64,000 nucleotides of DNA from Leptospiraceae bacterium (GCA_025055765.1 JANWWS010000013.1:434001-498000); one strand, 5' to 3'; numbered from the stretch's first letter, positions 7,692 to 16,238 are shown. The notes: generated by a model from the sequence alone, not told the origin. Translations and numbers: made by a program.

Positions 7692-8995
7692 CACACTAGC
7701 TCCCCTAAAAGGGTCATGGAAGTAGCTCGGTGTATTTTTACCTGTAGCCTTTGACCGAACTGGATGTCGTCACTTGCCGGGAAAACCACCTTTTTGAAAT
7801 TACGCATGCGACCCAAGAGATGATTTTCTCCTCGTCTTGCTTTTTTTTCTACTATAACGTCAACTTGAGAACCAACATACTCTTGGTTTTTGCGCCATGA
7901 TCGCTTATTTTGCTCTTCAATTAAGATATTTAGTCTCCGTTTTTTTTCCTCGCTCGAGATATCATCTGGATAAAGCCGACCGGCAATAGTCCCCTTGCGT
8001 TCCGAATAGGCAAACATATAGGCAAAATCAAAATCAGCTTTCTCCATAGCATGGAGAGTCTGTGCAAAATCTTCTTCGCTTTCTCCCGAAAAACCCACAA
8101 TGACATCCGTACTTAAAACCACCCCTGGTACTATTTCCCGAATTTTAGCTACAAGTTCCAAAAATCTCTTTTGCGTGTAGTTACGTTTCATTTTTTTTAG
8201 GATTTTATCACTACCCGATTGCAGGGGTAGGTGGATGTAATTGCCAAATCGCTCCTCTCGGGCCATGAGATACAAAAGTTTTTCGGGGAAATCCTTTGGG
8301 TGAGGGGAAGTAAAGTAAATGCGCTTAATCTCGGTTTTCTCGAGAATCGTTTCTACAAGATCGGCAAAATCATACCCCTCATAGCGGTAGGAATTGACAT
8401 TTTGCCCAAGAAGAGTTACCATGGAAACACCCTGGGCAACCAAAAGCTGGATTTCCCGCACGATGGACGAGACCGGCCGAGATCTTTCCCGACCGCGGGT
8501 ATAAGGGACCACACAAAAAGAACAAAAATTATTGCAACCACGCTGTATAGTGACATAGGCATGGACCCCGGTGGTCTTCTTGTGAGGATAGATCTCATCA
8601 TAAGTCTCCGTTCGGGAAAGCTCCAAATACGCTGTCTTTGGACCCTGAACCTCAAGGTGGCTGAGATGACGCAAAGCATCAGGACCAAAAAGATAATCCA
8701 CTGGGGTTCGCTGCCATAGCTCTTCCTTTAGATTCTGGGCCATACATCCAAGTATGGCAATTTTCTGTTCCTTTTTTTTGTTTTGACTTAGCTCATTAAG
8801 CCGATGGTAAATCTTTTCATGGGCGTTTTCACGGATAGCACAGGTATTAAGTAATATGAAATCGGCCTCTTCGGGTATGGATACCTCTTGGAAATTTTGG
8901 TTTTCTAATAGGGTCGCCGCAATCTGGCTATCATAGACATTCATTTGACAGCCATAGCTCTCAAGATAAAAAGTGCGCTTTTTCTTCTCTATCAA
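7691..8995 (-). CDS. miaB: tRNA-2-methylthio-N6-dimethylallyladenosine synthase MiaB
   Basis: MiaB is a radical SAM methylthiotransferase that adds a methylthio group to i6A37 of tRNAs reading UNN codons. The 434-residue protein has the expected three parts. The UPF0004 domain includes YGCQMNVYDSQ and the cysteines of LLNTCAIREN and ILGCMAQN, which hold an auxiliary [4Fe-4S] cluster. The radical SAM core has CNNFCSFCVVPYTRGRERSRP near residue 155. A C-terminal TRAM domain follows. The gene appears to start with TTG at 8995, because AAGGGGGGAAG lies just upstream and no ATG precedes the conserved N terminus. It is translationally coupled to the downstream ECF sigma gene. Confidence 0.95.
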   Translation of the reverse strand: MIEKKKRTFYLESYGCQMNVYDSQIAATLLENQNFQEVSIPEEADFILLNTCAIRENAHEKIYHRLNELSQNKKKEQKIAILGCMAQNLKEELWQRTPVDYLFGPDALRHLSHLEVQGPKTAYLELSRTETYDEIYPHKKTTGVHAYVTIQRGCNNFCSFCVVPYTRGRERSRPVSSIVREIQLLVAQGVSMVTLLGQNVNSYRYEGYDFADLVETILEKTEIKRIYFTSPHPKDFPEKLLYLMAREERFGNYIHLPLQSGSDKILKKMKRNYTQKRFLELVAKIREIVPGVVLSTDVIVGFSGESEEDFAQTLHAMEKADFDFAYMFAYSERKGTIAGRLYPDDISSEEKKRRLNILIEEQNKRSWRKNQEYVGSQVDVIVEKKARRGENHLLGRMRNFKKVVFPASDDIQFGQRLQVKIHRATSMTLLGELV

Positions 8996-9049
8996 GGCTT
9001 CCCCCCTTTTTTAAGATATGCTTTTTTTAGGCGAAGAACTAGGAAATTT

Positions 9050-9550
9050 TTAGAGTCCCAACTGCACCTTGTGGCCGTCGGGATGGTAAAAAGTCAACAT
9101 TTGATCTTTTTCTTCTCTTACTAACGGCAGAAGTTTACCCTCCTTTGCCAGATACCAGCACCGCTCGGGAGCCTGGTAAACCAAATGTAACACCTCCCCC
9201 TGTCTTTTGCCGGTCAGGATTTCCACAACAAGTTCATGCCGACGCGCCGTAATACGATAAACATCATCGCCATGCTGGACCAGCTGGGTTTCCTCCTCAC
9301 CCGAAGACATAGCTAAGGGATTTGTACCCGTCCAAAATTGAACTGTATTTAATATGACAAAATCAATGAATAAGGTGGCCGAATAGACCGGCACCAGGAT
9401 TAGGGCCCACATAATAGCTGAGTTGACAAACTTATCTCCCACCTTACCATTCCAAGAATAGATCTTTTTGGTCAAAAGAAATGGCCCATAGCAACTTGGG
9501 GAAAAAGCGAGCATGGCGGAAAAAGCGATTATCCTAAACCACTTGCGCAT
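9050..9550 (-). CDS. DUF3332-family lipoprotein
   Basis: The 166-residue protein begins with a lipoprotein signal (hydrophobic IIAFSAMLAFSPSC, lipidated Cys near 20). It continues with the YGPFLLTKKIYSWNGKVGDK pattern typical of DUF3332. A hydrophobic span (MWALILVPVYSATLFIDFVIL) near 48-68 is followed by FWTGTNP and a periplasmic tail. The family function is unknown. It stands between miaB, about 54 nt downstream on the same strand, and a divergent small gene. The ribosome-binding site is weak. Confidence 0.75.
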   Translation of the reverse strand: MRKWFRIIAFSAMLAFSPSCYGPFLLTKKIYSWNGKVGDKFVNSAIMWALILVPVYSATLFIDFVILNTVQFWTGTNPLAMSSGEEETQLVQHGDDVYRITARRHELVVEILTGKRQGEVLHLVYQAPERCWYLAKEGKLLPLVREEKDQMLTFYHPDGHKVQLGL

Positions 9551-9629
9551 AGGTTAGAGTGAAGTTCTCGTCAAGCGATGTAAATCTTTTTTTAGTTGAC
9601 TTCCCAAAATTTAGGCCGATAAGAGGGTA

Positions 9630-9935
9630 ATGGATTGGACAACAATCTTGGGGCGTGATTTAGAGGAAGGAAAGATACGTGAATTATACCTTTATAAATT
9701 GCCAGTCTTAAAAACCTGCGACAATTGGAGTGCCGTTAAAGAAGTGGGAAGGGTTGACTTCAAGGGTAAGCACGCCGACTACCATGGCGGTATTGTAAAG
9801 TACGCGGAAAAAGTTTATTTTATCCCTGATGCCCGCATTGAAGCACTTGCCCCTTACCGTAAATGGAACTGGAAGACTACCCTGCGGGTGGTAACCGAAG
9901 AAGAACATAAAAAGCTGCAAAACAAGAAAAAATAA
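9630..9935 (+). CDS. conserved-looking small protein of unknown function
   Basis: The 101-residue protein is rich in Lys and aromatic residues, with no signal peptide or membrane segment. I do not recognise a family. Segments such as VGRVDFKGKHADYHGGIVKY and APYRKWNWKTTLRVV look like a small soluble beta-rich fold. The ATG has AGAGGG only 2 nt upstream. A sequence identical to the sigma-28 -10 consensus, GCCGATAA (9615-9622), sits directly before it, but its upstream partner (TTGA) is poor. Its stop codon abuts the 3' end of the convergent STAS gene. Confidence 0.55.
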   Translation: MDWTTILGRDLEEGKIRELYLYKLPVLKTCDNWSAVKEVGRVDFKGKHADYHGGIVKYAEKVYFIPDARIEALAPYRKWNWKTTLRVVTEEEHKKLQNKKK

Positions 9936-10469
9936 CTAGCTGTAAGAAAAGACAAAGTGACAGGAAGGGCAAAGATAACGCCCTTTTTTGCCTACCCTCA
10001 AAGACACACCACAGTTAGGACAAGCCATAAGCTCTTCCATCTGGCTTTTGTCAAGAGAGCTCTTGGCCTCTTCTTTTAATTCAGGATTTACATCAATTTT
10101 TTGACTATGAGCAACATGGGCCTCTGTCTTCTGTGGTAGCTGTGCTTGAAATGCTTCGACATCCGAAACTACCTCTATCTCCCTTAAAACTCCAAGAAAA
10201 CCCAAAAGACGCTCCACCTCTTCACCCACAGAGCAAAGACCAAAGCTCCCCCCATGGTTTTTTACAAGTCGACTCACCTGCACAAGCACCCCAATTCCCG
10301 CAGAGGAAACATACTCCAAATCACGGCAATCCAAAAGTATGTGGCGAAAACCCTCGAGAAGTTTCTCCTGAATAAAAATTCGAAAATCAGCCGCAGTGCG
10401 TGAATCTAGAGGACCAGATAATTCTAATAGTAAAATATCTCCCCTAAGCTGTGAATTCATGGCCAGCAT
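9936..10469 (-). CDS. STAS-domain anti-sigma antagonist fused to a C-terminal zinc ribbon
   Basis: Residues 1-110 form a STAS domain of the SpoIIAA/RsbV type, including LDCRDLEYVSSAGIGVLVQV, where the serine of the SSAG turn is the usual phosphorylation site. After a charged linker, the C terminus has CPNCGVSLRVGKKGRYLCPSC, a four-cysteine zinc ribbon. STAS antagonists bind anti-sigma kinases in a phosphorylation-dependent way; the ribbon suggests an extra interaction surface. The ATG at 10469 directly follows the TAA of the upstream membrane sensor gene, with AGGTGAG as ribosome-binding site. The pair probably acts in one partner-switching pathway, although no RsbW-type kinase is encoded nearby. 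Confidence 0.85.
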   Translation of the reverse strand: MLAMNSQLRGDILLLELSGPLDSRTAADFRIFIQEKLLEGFRHILLDCRDLEYVSSAGIGVLVQVSRLVKNHGGSFGLCSVGEEVERLLGFLGVLREIEVVSDVEAFQAQLPQKTEAHVAHSQKIDVNPELKEEAKSSLDKSQMEELMACPNCGVSLRVGKKGRYLCPSCHFVFSYS

Positions 10470-11387
10470 TTACTCACCTAAATATAGTGCGTCTAAAGGC
10501 TCCTTGGAAGCCTTTTGGGCTGGCAGCTCCCGAAGCTCTTTCTTTTCAAGTTCTTCAAGTTTGTGCGAGATATCCTGCATCTGGGCAAGTTGCGATTTAA
10601 GCCAAGCATTTTCTATACTCTGGGCCAATTCTTTATAATAGCGTCTATCAGCCACGTGGTTTCTTAGCCAAAAACCAGCTAGCAAAAAGAACCACAATAG
10701 GAAACTAAGCCCAAGAGAAAACACAAGAAAAAAAATAACTTGATCTTCTAACCAAATGTAAAATGCCTCATCACGAGCCAGCAAGACATGTACACTTGCC
10801 ACTTTCTCCCCCTTCTCAACCAGGGGCCTCGAAAAGTCAACTAAGGCCTTCCTCTCATGCCCCAAAAACCATGACAAAAAATAACGGCCTATAGCTAGGT
10901 TTGAGCTCTCCATGACCTCTCGAGCTTGCCATTCCCCCGCCGAGAGTTTTAGAGCTGAATGGTAGAATTCTGTATTATAGCGAGGATGGATCTCATCCGC
11001 TACCCGGCGCGACTTGGGAGAAATCTGGGTAAAGTCAGAATGAGCCAAAACCCTCCCTACCTTATCTAAAACAAAAATCTCTTTGACACCATTTTGCTCC
11101 TTTGATAGTTCCGCAAACATAAGACTTGCACGGGCTAGCTCAGCTCTCCTGTCCACAGCATAAGAACCAAGAGAGGTCAAAATGACACGACTAATTCTCT
11201 CCCCCTGCTCTAAGAAAAGCTTTTCCTGAATTTGAACTACCTTATTAAGAAAGACATAACTTACCGAAAAACTAAAAAGAAAGACTAAGATGACAACATA
11301 AAACCAAAAGGTAACGGCAAACCCAATGCTTATTTTCGCGAGCCGTGGGATCGCTATAGAATCAGCCCTGAGTACGGCATTTTCCAT
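10470..11387 (-). CDS. two-pass membrane sensor-like protein with extracytoplasmic domain and coiled coil
   Basis: This 305-residue protein has TM1 near 22-46 and an extracytoplasmic region of about 165 residues containing KEIFVLDKVGRVLAHSDF, which resembles a Cache/PAS-like sensor strand pair. TM2 lies near 214-240 and is followed by a cytoplasmic helical tail (about 245-300) with strong coiled-coil character. No kinase, cyclase, PP2C or methyl-accepting output domain is present. It sits directly upstream of the STAS gene with adjoining stop and start codons. I infer that it passes a periplasmic signal to a partner-switching component through its tail. The output mechanism is unknown. Confidence 0.6.
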   Translation of the reverse strand: MENAVLRADSIAIPRLAKISIGFAVTFWFYVVILVFLFSFSVSYVFLNKVVQIQEKLFLEQGERISRVILTSLGSYAVDRRAELARASLMFAELSKEQNGVKEIFVLDKVGRVLAHSDFTQISPKSRRVADEIHPRYNTEFYHSALKLSAGEWQAREVMESSNLAIGRYFLSWFLGHERKALVDFSRPLVEKGEKVASVHVLLARDEAFYIWLEDQVIFFLVFSLGLSFLLWFFLLAGFWLRNHVADRRYYKELAQSIENAWLKSQLAQMQDISHKLEELEKKELRELPAQKASKEPLDALYLGE

Positions 11388-11418
11388 TAGTTTATTTGTC
11401 GGCTAGCTCAGACAAAGT

Positions 11419-13116
11419 TTAAGGAATTTTAAACCCTCTTGAAAGAAAGCGTGTTAGGAAAAGCCGAAAAAAAAGGGATTTCTCTATCGGCAGAGGCTCA
11501 CCACAGGCGAAGGAGACAAGTGCCTCAGCTAATAACGGGCCTAAGGTAAAGCCACGAGATCCAAAAGCAGTAAAGAGAAAAGGACCTGCGCACTCCCCCA
11601 CGTTCGATGCTCCAGGTAAAGGCCCAAGAATGGGCAAACGGTCGCGGCTAACAAGACGAATAGAACGACGAACCTCTGCCCCTTTTTCCTGATAACTAAA
11701 ATGAAAACAGCTCTGTAATTCCTGAACCATTTCTTTGAGACCAATACCCTCTGGTTTTTTACCCTGAAGATAATAGGAGCCCCCCACGTACCATGAGTTT
11801 TCTAGAGCAAAAATATAATAGCGCGCAAGGTAGACTTTATCTTGCTCAAGACCTCCTATAGCCGAAGCTGGCAAAGTGTATAGCTCGCCACCATAACGCT
11901 CTACCGGTAAAGAATACAAGGAAAGCTCGTCTACACTCTTCTCACCAAGGGCCCAAAAAAGCCAAGACATGTTCTTGGGACCATCATAGCCCTTCTCTAA
12001 AAATTCCACGTAGGATGAATGAAATTCCCGTAAAAAAAAGCAAAATTCCCTACTCAAGACGAGAGCACCTTCCAAAAAAAGCTCTTGACCCTCCCCTTTA
12101 CTCCTATAATCAAAAGGAAAGCTCTCTAGATACGATAGCTTTCTGCCTCTAGCTATATAAAAAAACGTACGCTTTAAATAAAAACTCTCACGCCCAAAAT
12201 GAGAACAAAGATAGCTATAGCTGCGCCAAATAAGCCGGGCATAAATATCTTGAGGATGGGCCAAAAGTGGCATAACCAAGGCTGCTCTGTTTCCCGAAGC
12301 TCCATGCGGCTCCCGATGGGGATCATAAAGTTTAACTCGAATAGATCGGCGAGCCAGACTGTAACTTAAGGCACTGCCGGCAATCCCCGCACCAGCTACG
12401 AAAGCCTCAGAAGGATAATAGCGAAGCCTCTTACTCAAACCATTCATTTTGCCGACCAATATCTCTTTTTTTCCCGGAAAACCCGATATCTTTTCATAGC
12501 TGCATCCTGCCTCATGAAGGGCTTGGCGTACCTGAACCGCTACACTATAGGTGGCAAAGGTGGTCTCCGCATGAGAAAACTCACGTAGTTTTTTAAAAAG
12601 CAAAGTCGACCACATCTCCTTGTTCTTAGCAGGTGCAAAACCATCAAAATACCAAGCATCGACCACACCATAAAACTCTTCCCAAACCTCAGGTACGGCA
12701 CCCTTTAATAAAAGAAGAGCAATTCGGCCGCGAGCAAGAGTAAAATACCAATACCCAAAAGGCTTGGAAGGCCATAGCTGCAAAAGCTCTTCACTCAGCT
12801 CATTTTTTAAGCCATGGTAGGAATAAACCTGTGAGACAAGTTCCCTCGAAGGGAGATAAAGCTCACAAGACACAAAAAAAAGCCTCGCTCGAAGAGGCGC
12901 TAATTTTAAAAACACCGAGGCCGTGTGACAAAAATTCACACCAAAACCAAAACCAAGCTCCCCAATGACAAAAAGATTTTCTTCATTGCAAAAGCGCTCA
13001 AAAAGCCGATTGCCCCTTAAAAATACCTCCTCTGCCTGCAACAGAGCCCCTTGCCGCGGTGCATAAAAATCGCCAAATAAAGTGTTATACACACCATCAG
13101 CACGAAGCTCAATCAT
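11419..13116 (-). CDS. mnmC: bifunctional tRNA mnm5s2U biosynthesis protein MnmC
   Basis: MnmC finishes the 5-methylaminomethyl-2-thiouridine at the wobble base of several tRNAs. The N-terminal part (about 1-225) is the MnmC2 methyltransferase, with SAM-binding GELGFGFGVNFCHTA and the active-site region DAWYFDGFAPAKNKEMW. The C-terminal part (about 235-565) is the MnmC1 FAD-dependent oxidase, with dinucleotide motif VAGAGIAGSALSYSLA and GASGNRAALVMPLLA. At 565 residues it is shorter than the E. coli enzyme (about 670), mainly in the oxidase half, but both active-site regions are present. It overlaps the end of ctaA by 8 nt. Confidence 0.9.
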   Translation of the reverse strand: MIELRADGVYNTLFGDFYAPRQGALLQAEEVFLRGNRLFERFCNEENLFVIGELGFGFGVNFCHTASVFLKLAPLRARLFFVSCELYLPSRELVSQVYSYHGLKNELSEELLQLWPSKPFGYWYFTLARGRIALLLLKGAVPEVWEEFYGVVDAWYFDGFAPAKNKEMWSTLLFKKLREFSHAETTFATYSVAVQVRQALHEAGCSYEKISGFPGKKEILVGKMNGLSKRLRYYPSEAFVAGAGIAGSALSYSLARRSIRVKLYDPHREPHGASGNRAALVMPLLAHPQDIYARLIWRSYSYLCSHFGRESFYLKRTFFYIARGRKLSYLESFPFDYRSKGEGQELFLEGALVLSREFCFFLREFHSSYVEFLEKGYDGPKNMSWLFWALGEKSVDELSLYSLPVERYGGELYTLPASAIGGLEQDKVYLARYYIFALENSWYVGGSYYLQGKKPEGIGLKEMVQELQSCFHFSYQEKGAEVRRSIRLVSRDRLPILGPLPGASNVGECAGPFLFTAFGSRGFTLGPLLAEALVSFACGEPLPIEKSLFFRLFLTRFLSRGFKIP

Positions 13117-13996
13117 CTTCCTGATAATAGGAGGTTACAAGAAAAATCGCACAAAGCCACTGCAAGTCGGCAAAAAAAAGATGAGTGAGTTGCCACCCCA
13201 CCGGCGCCAATAAGAGAATATTGATTGCCCCCACCACCAACTGGACAATGGTCACCATAGCCGTCAGATAAGAAAGCCGTAGAGTCAAAAGACTCTTTGT
13301 TTTTTGCCGCAGAAGATGCACCGTGAGGAATAAATAAAAACTCACGGCCAGGGCAATAAAGGGATGAAAATTGCGCAAACTAACAAAAAGATGTACATCC
13401 CAGCGCAAACCTACCACCCCCGGGAAAAGGGTATCACCCAAGGCAGCAAGCGCACCACTCACCCCCAAGAACAAAAGGAGACCTAATAACACAACCAAAA
13501 GGCGCGCTAGGTAATCCCCCCTCTTTCTTAATGGAGCAGTACCCATGGAAAACCAAGCAGTTAAACCTAGAAATCCCAACAAAAGATAAGTATTCACAAG
13601 ATGACCGCCCATCCAAAGCGCCCGCCCCAAAGACACATCATCAGCGACATAACGCAAAAGCACAAGCCCGGCTCCTATAAGAGCCTCAAAAATCATAAAA
13701 ATAAGCGCCCCCAAGGAAGAACGACGAACCCGATGGCCATGCGGAAAATATCGAATAGCAAGAATATAAAGAACAACCACCAAGACAAAAGAAAAACCCG
13801 CCGTTACCCTGTGTGTGAACTCAACAAGGGTCTCCACCTCCCTAGCCGCCGGGATTAACTCTCCATGACACTTGGGCCAATTTTGCCCGCAGCCAGCCCC
13901 AGAACCTGTAGCCCTGACAAACGCCCCCAACAAGATGACCAAAAGGGTGAACCCAAGTACAAACCAAGCATAGAGAGGAAAGCCCCTTACCAACAT
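13109..13996 (-). CDS. ctaA: heme A synthase CtaA/COX15
   Basis: CtaA oxidises the C8 methyl of heme O to a formyl group, making heme A for aa3/caa3-type cytochrome oxidases. The 295-residue membrane protein has about eight TM helices and the four conserved heme-ligand histidine regions: EFTHRVTAGF near 60, GGHLVNTYLLLGF near 130, NFHPFIALAV near 205 and LTHLFFADLQW near 270. The first extracytoplasmic loop has the cysteine pair CGQNWPKC. It implies that this organism builds a heme A oxidase, although no oxidase subunit is in the window. It lies 3 nt after the aminotransferase gene and overlaps mnmC. Confidence 0.93.
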   Translation of the reverse strand: MLVRGFPLYAWFVLGFTLLVILLGAFVRATGSGAGCGQNWPKCHGELIPAAREVETLVEFTHRVTAGFSFVLVVVLYILAIRYFPHGHRVRRSSLGALIFMIFEALIGAGLVLLRYVADDVSLGRALWMGGHLVNTYLLLGFLGLTAWFSMGTAPLRKRGDYLARLLVVLLGLLLFLGVSGALAALGDTLFPGVVGLRWDVHLFVSLRNFHPFIALAVSFYLFLTVHLLRQKTKSLLTLRLSYLTAMVTIVQLVVGAINILLLAPVGWQLTHLFFADLQWLCAIFLVTSYYQEDD

Positions 13997-13999
13997 GGC

Positions 14000-15121
14000 T
14001 TAGCCAAAAAAATCTCGGATCGCCGAGACAACCTCGCTAATCTCTTTTTCCCCAAGAGCAGGATGGATCGGCAAAGCTAACACCTCTTCGGCTGCCTGCT
14101 CTGCCACAGGAAAATCTCCCCTGCGGTAACCCAAGTGCGCAAAACACGGCTGCAAATGTAAAGGGCGTGGATAATAAACCATCGTGGCAATACCCCGCTG
14201 CGTAAGATATTCCCGCAAAATATCCCTTTTGTTCCCCTTCACCCTAATAACATATTGGTTGTACACGTGATAGTTCCCATCCCTTTCCACCGGCAAAACA
14301 ATTTCCTCTATACCTAAATCTCCCAAAAGCTCCCGATAAAGACGCGCATTCTCCCGCCGCCTCTCTTGCCACTTGTCAAGATAACGTAATTTAATACGCA
14401 AAATAGCAGCCTGCAAACTGTCCATCCGAAAATTGCCTCCCACCTCCCAATGCTCATAGCGATTTTTCATACCATGAACACGCATCCGCATTGTCTTCTC
14501 TCTATAATGGGCATGGCGGGACAGCAAAAGACCAGCATCCCCAAAGGCACCTAAATTTTTCGTAGGAAAAAAGGAAATAGCCGCAAAATCCCCCCAAGAA
14601 CCTACTGGAGCCATACCCTGCCTGGCCCCCATACTCTGACAAGCATCTTCAATTAAGGCAATTCTATGCTTATCGCAAATAGCTCGCAAAGGCTCCATGG
14701 CGGCAATTTGACCATAAAGATGCACCGGAATCACCGCCAAAGTATTAGAATTTAACTGCTGCACAACCGAGGCGGGATCAATATTAAACGTATCTTCCTC
14801 AATATCAGCAAAGCGGGGGATGAGCCCCTGTCGCACGACCACACCAGCCGTGGCAAAAAAAGTAAAAGTTGGCACCACCACCTCACCACCTCGAGGCAAC
14901 TCAAGAACCATAAGGGCAAGTAAAAGAGCATCAGTGCCAGAACTTACCGCACAAGTAAACCCATCCGTAAGCTCAAAAAAACGTGCACAATCCGCCTCAA
15001 AAGCCGTAACCTCTTCGTTTAAAATAAATTGACCCGACTCTAAAATCCGCTCAAAGGATTTTAAAAACTCCTCCCGCAGCGGCAGGTTTTCCCACTGCAG
15101 GTCAATTAAGGGAACCCCCAT
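14000..15121 (-). CDS. DegT/DnrJ/EryC1/StrS-family PLP aminotransferase
   Basis: The 373-residue protein is typical in length for sugar aminotransferases that act on nucleotide-linked keto sugars for surface polysaccharides. It begins VPLIDLQ. It has the phosphate-binding CAVSSGTDALLLAL near 58, the VPTFTFFATA segment, the cofactor Asp in IEDACQSMGA near 158, and the PLP lysine in SFFPTKNLGAFGDAG near 185. The C-terminal YYPRPLHLQPCF matches the family. Specificity cannot be assigned. Its ATG overlaps the bL28 stop by 1 nt (TAATG). No other sugar-nucleotide genes are adjacent, so its pathway partners lie elsewhere. Confidence 0.9.
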   Translation of the reverse strand: MGVPLIDLQWENLPLREEFLKSFERILESGQFILNEEVTAFEADCARFFELTDGFTCAVSSGTDALLLALMVLELPRGGEVVVPTFTFFATAGVVVRQGLIPRFADIEEDTFNIDPASVVQQLNSNTLAVIPVHLYGQIAAMEPLRAICDKHRIALIEDACQSMGARQGMAPVGSWGDFAAISFFPTKNLGAFGDAGLLLSRHAHYREKTMRMRVHGMKNRYEHWEVGGNFRMDSLQAAILRIKLRYLDKWQERRRENARLYRELLGDLGIEEIVLPVERDGNYHVYNQYVIRVKGNKRDILREYLTQRGIATMVYYPRPLHLQPCFAHLGYRRGDFPVAEQAAEEVLALPIHPALGEKEISEVVSAIRDFFG

Positions 15122-15336
15122 TAGCGCGCCCGCTGAAGGGACCTTAAACTCTTTTTTCTCAAAGTACGTAAGGCTCTTGTTGAAAGCCGCAGCGTTACAA
15201 ACCGCTTCTCTTCCTCGACCCAGATACGTTTTTTGTGAACATTTGCGCGGATCGGCTTTTTGGTCTTACGATTAGAGTGGCTAACCATGACCCCAATGGA
15301 GGTGCCTTTGCCTGTAAGCTCACACTTGCGCGCCAT
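15121..15336 (-). CDS. rpmB: large ribosomal subunit protein bL28
   Basis: From the ATG at 15336 the product has 71 residues and begins MARKCELTGKG, with the conserved SHSNRKTKKPIRANVHKK and a C-terminal basic helix (LSTRALRTLRKKSLRSLQ). Only one cysteine is present, so this is the zinc-free form. The in-frame TTG at 15354 is unlikely because the family starts at MARKC. I see no clear Shine-Dalgarno sequence. It appears to be the first gene of the operon rpmB-degT-ctaA-mnmC-sensor-STAS. Confidence 0.93.
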   Translation of the reverse strand: MARKCELTGKGTSIGVMVSHSNRKTKKPIRANVHKKRIWVEEEKRFVTLRLSTRALRTLRKKSLRSLQRAR

Positions 15337-15665
15337 AGAAATCGATGGCAACAATCACAAGGCGCACAGACGAGTCAACCAAAAACTAGAGCGCTGCTCT
15401 AAGCGAATGTTGTGGAATTCCTAACCCAACAACCTTGTAGAATATCCGAGGACATGCTATTCTAAATTTGAAATGGGCATCTGGCGCAGCCGCGAACATA
15501 TCGCAGAAGCATCAAACGCATATTGTTTATACAAACGAGCCCAATGGCAGTCTCATGGAATACACATTTCCTAGAATGACTGTGGTGAGCTAATTTCTCT
15601 TACTCTAATATACAAGCAGCTTAGAAAAAAATCAGAACTAGAAAAAATTAGAAAAAAAGAGAGGC
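15337..15665. other. intergenic region upstream of rpmB, no gene recognised
   Basis: This stretch of about 330 bp lies between the RHH-like gene and rpmB, both on the minus strand. A TTGACT lies about 45 nt before rpmB and could be part of its promoter, but I see no convincing -10 box. A 33-codon plus-strand reading frame at 15473-15574 lacks a ribosome-binding site. I found no tRNA-like fold or repeat. The part next to the RHH-like gene has T-rich runs on the minus strand that could aid termination, without a clear stem. Confidence 0.4.
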
Positions 15666-16238
15666 TTAACGGCGGCGCTGCAAAATATAACGCAGATAAA
15701 AAGGCATACCCCCCAAAGGCACTCCCCAATAATCCCCATAGTCAAAAAATTCCCGGATATGGAAATCCACTATTGGAAAACCAGCAGGGGCAGAATAGCA
15801 AGAACGGTGCCGAACCACAAACTTAATCCCATACCAAAAAAGTCTCCAATAGGGCACGCGACCCTCTAGCAGCAGGTCTAAATATCTTACCAAAGCTATA
15901 CGCACGACCATTGTCGTCGTTAGCCGAAAACGATATTTGAGCTCGCAAAAAAGCCGCTCGTCATCCCCATAAAGACACACATTGAGCCGACACAAACGCC
16001 TGGCAGGCAAGGGCTCCTCTTGATTCTTCTCCCGCAAGGACTCTGCCAGTTCATGTAGCTTCTCCAGGTGAACCACTCTCTTGCGCGCTAAGCGAAAAAC
16101 ACAATAGCGCACTACCCAGGACATACTCACCTTATTGATCTCAGCTGCCTTCCTCACTTTTGCCATAAGGCAGGGATGGAGCAAAACCTCCCAGATCCCT
16201 GTCACACCCCCAGTAGATCTTTTTTGCTTTAAGATCAT
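15666..16238 (-). CDS. basic protein of unknown family, possibly ribbon-helix-helix DNA-binding
   Basis: The 190-residue protein is strongly basic and I do not recognise its family. Two segments resemble ribbon-helix-helix units: residues 26-52 (MAKVRKAAEINKVSMSWVVR, followed by VFRLARKR) and 87-123 (RLNVCLYGDDERLFCELKYR, followed by LTTTMVVRIALVRYLDLLL). Each has a strand-like start followed by two helices. The C-terminal third is aromatic-rich (FFDYGDYWGVPLGGMPFYLR). AAAGG lies 5 nt before the ATG, and a perfect 14-bp palindrome lies 38 nt upstream. It is the only gene in this stretch with isolated, AT-rich flanks, so recent acquisition is possible. The DNA-binding role is inference. Confidence 0.45.
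   Translation of the reverse strand: MILKQKRSTGGVTGIWEVLLHPCLMAKVRKAAEINKVSMSWVVRYCVFRLARKRVVHLEKLHELAESLREKNQEEPLPARRLCRLNVCLYGDDERLFCELKYRFRLTTTMVVRIALVRYLDLLLEGRVPYWRLFWYGIKFVVRHRSCYSAPAGFPIVDFHIREFFDYGDYWGVPLGGMPFYLRYILQRRR

Noticed and set aside
15473-15574. 33-codon plus-strand reading frame in the rpmB upstream region
   Set aside because: No ribosome-binding site, no resemblance to a known peptide and length expected by chance.
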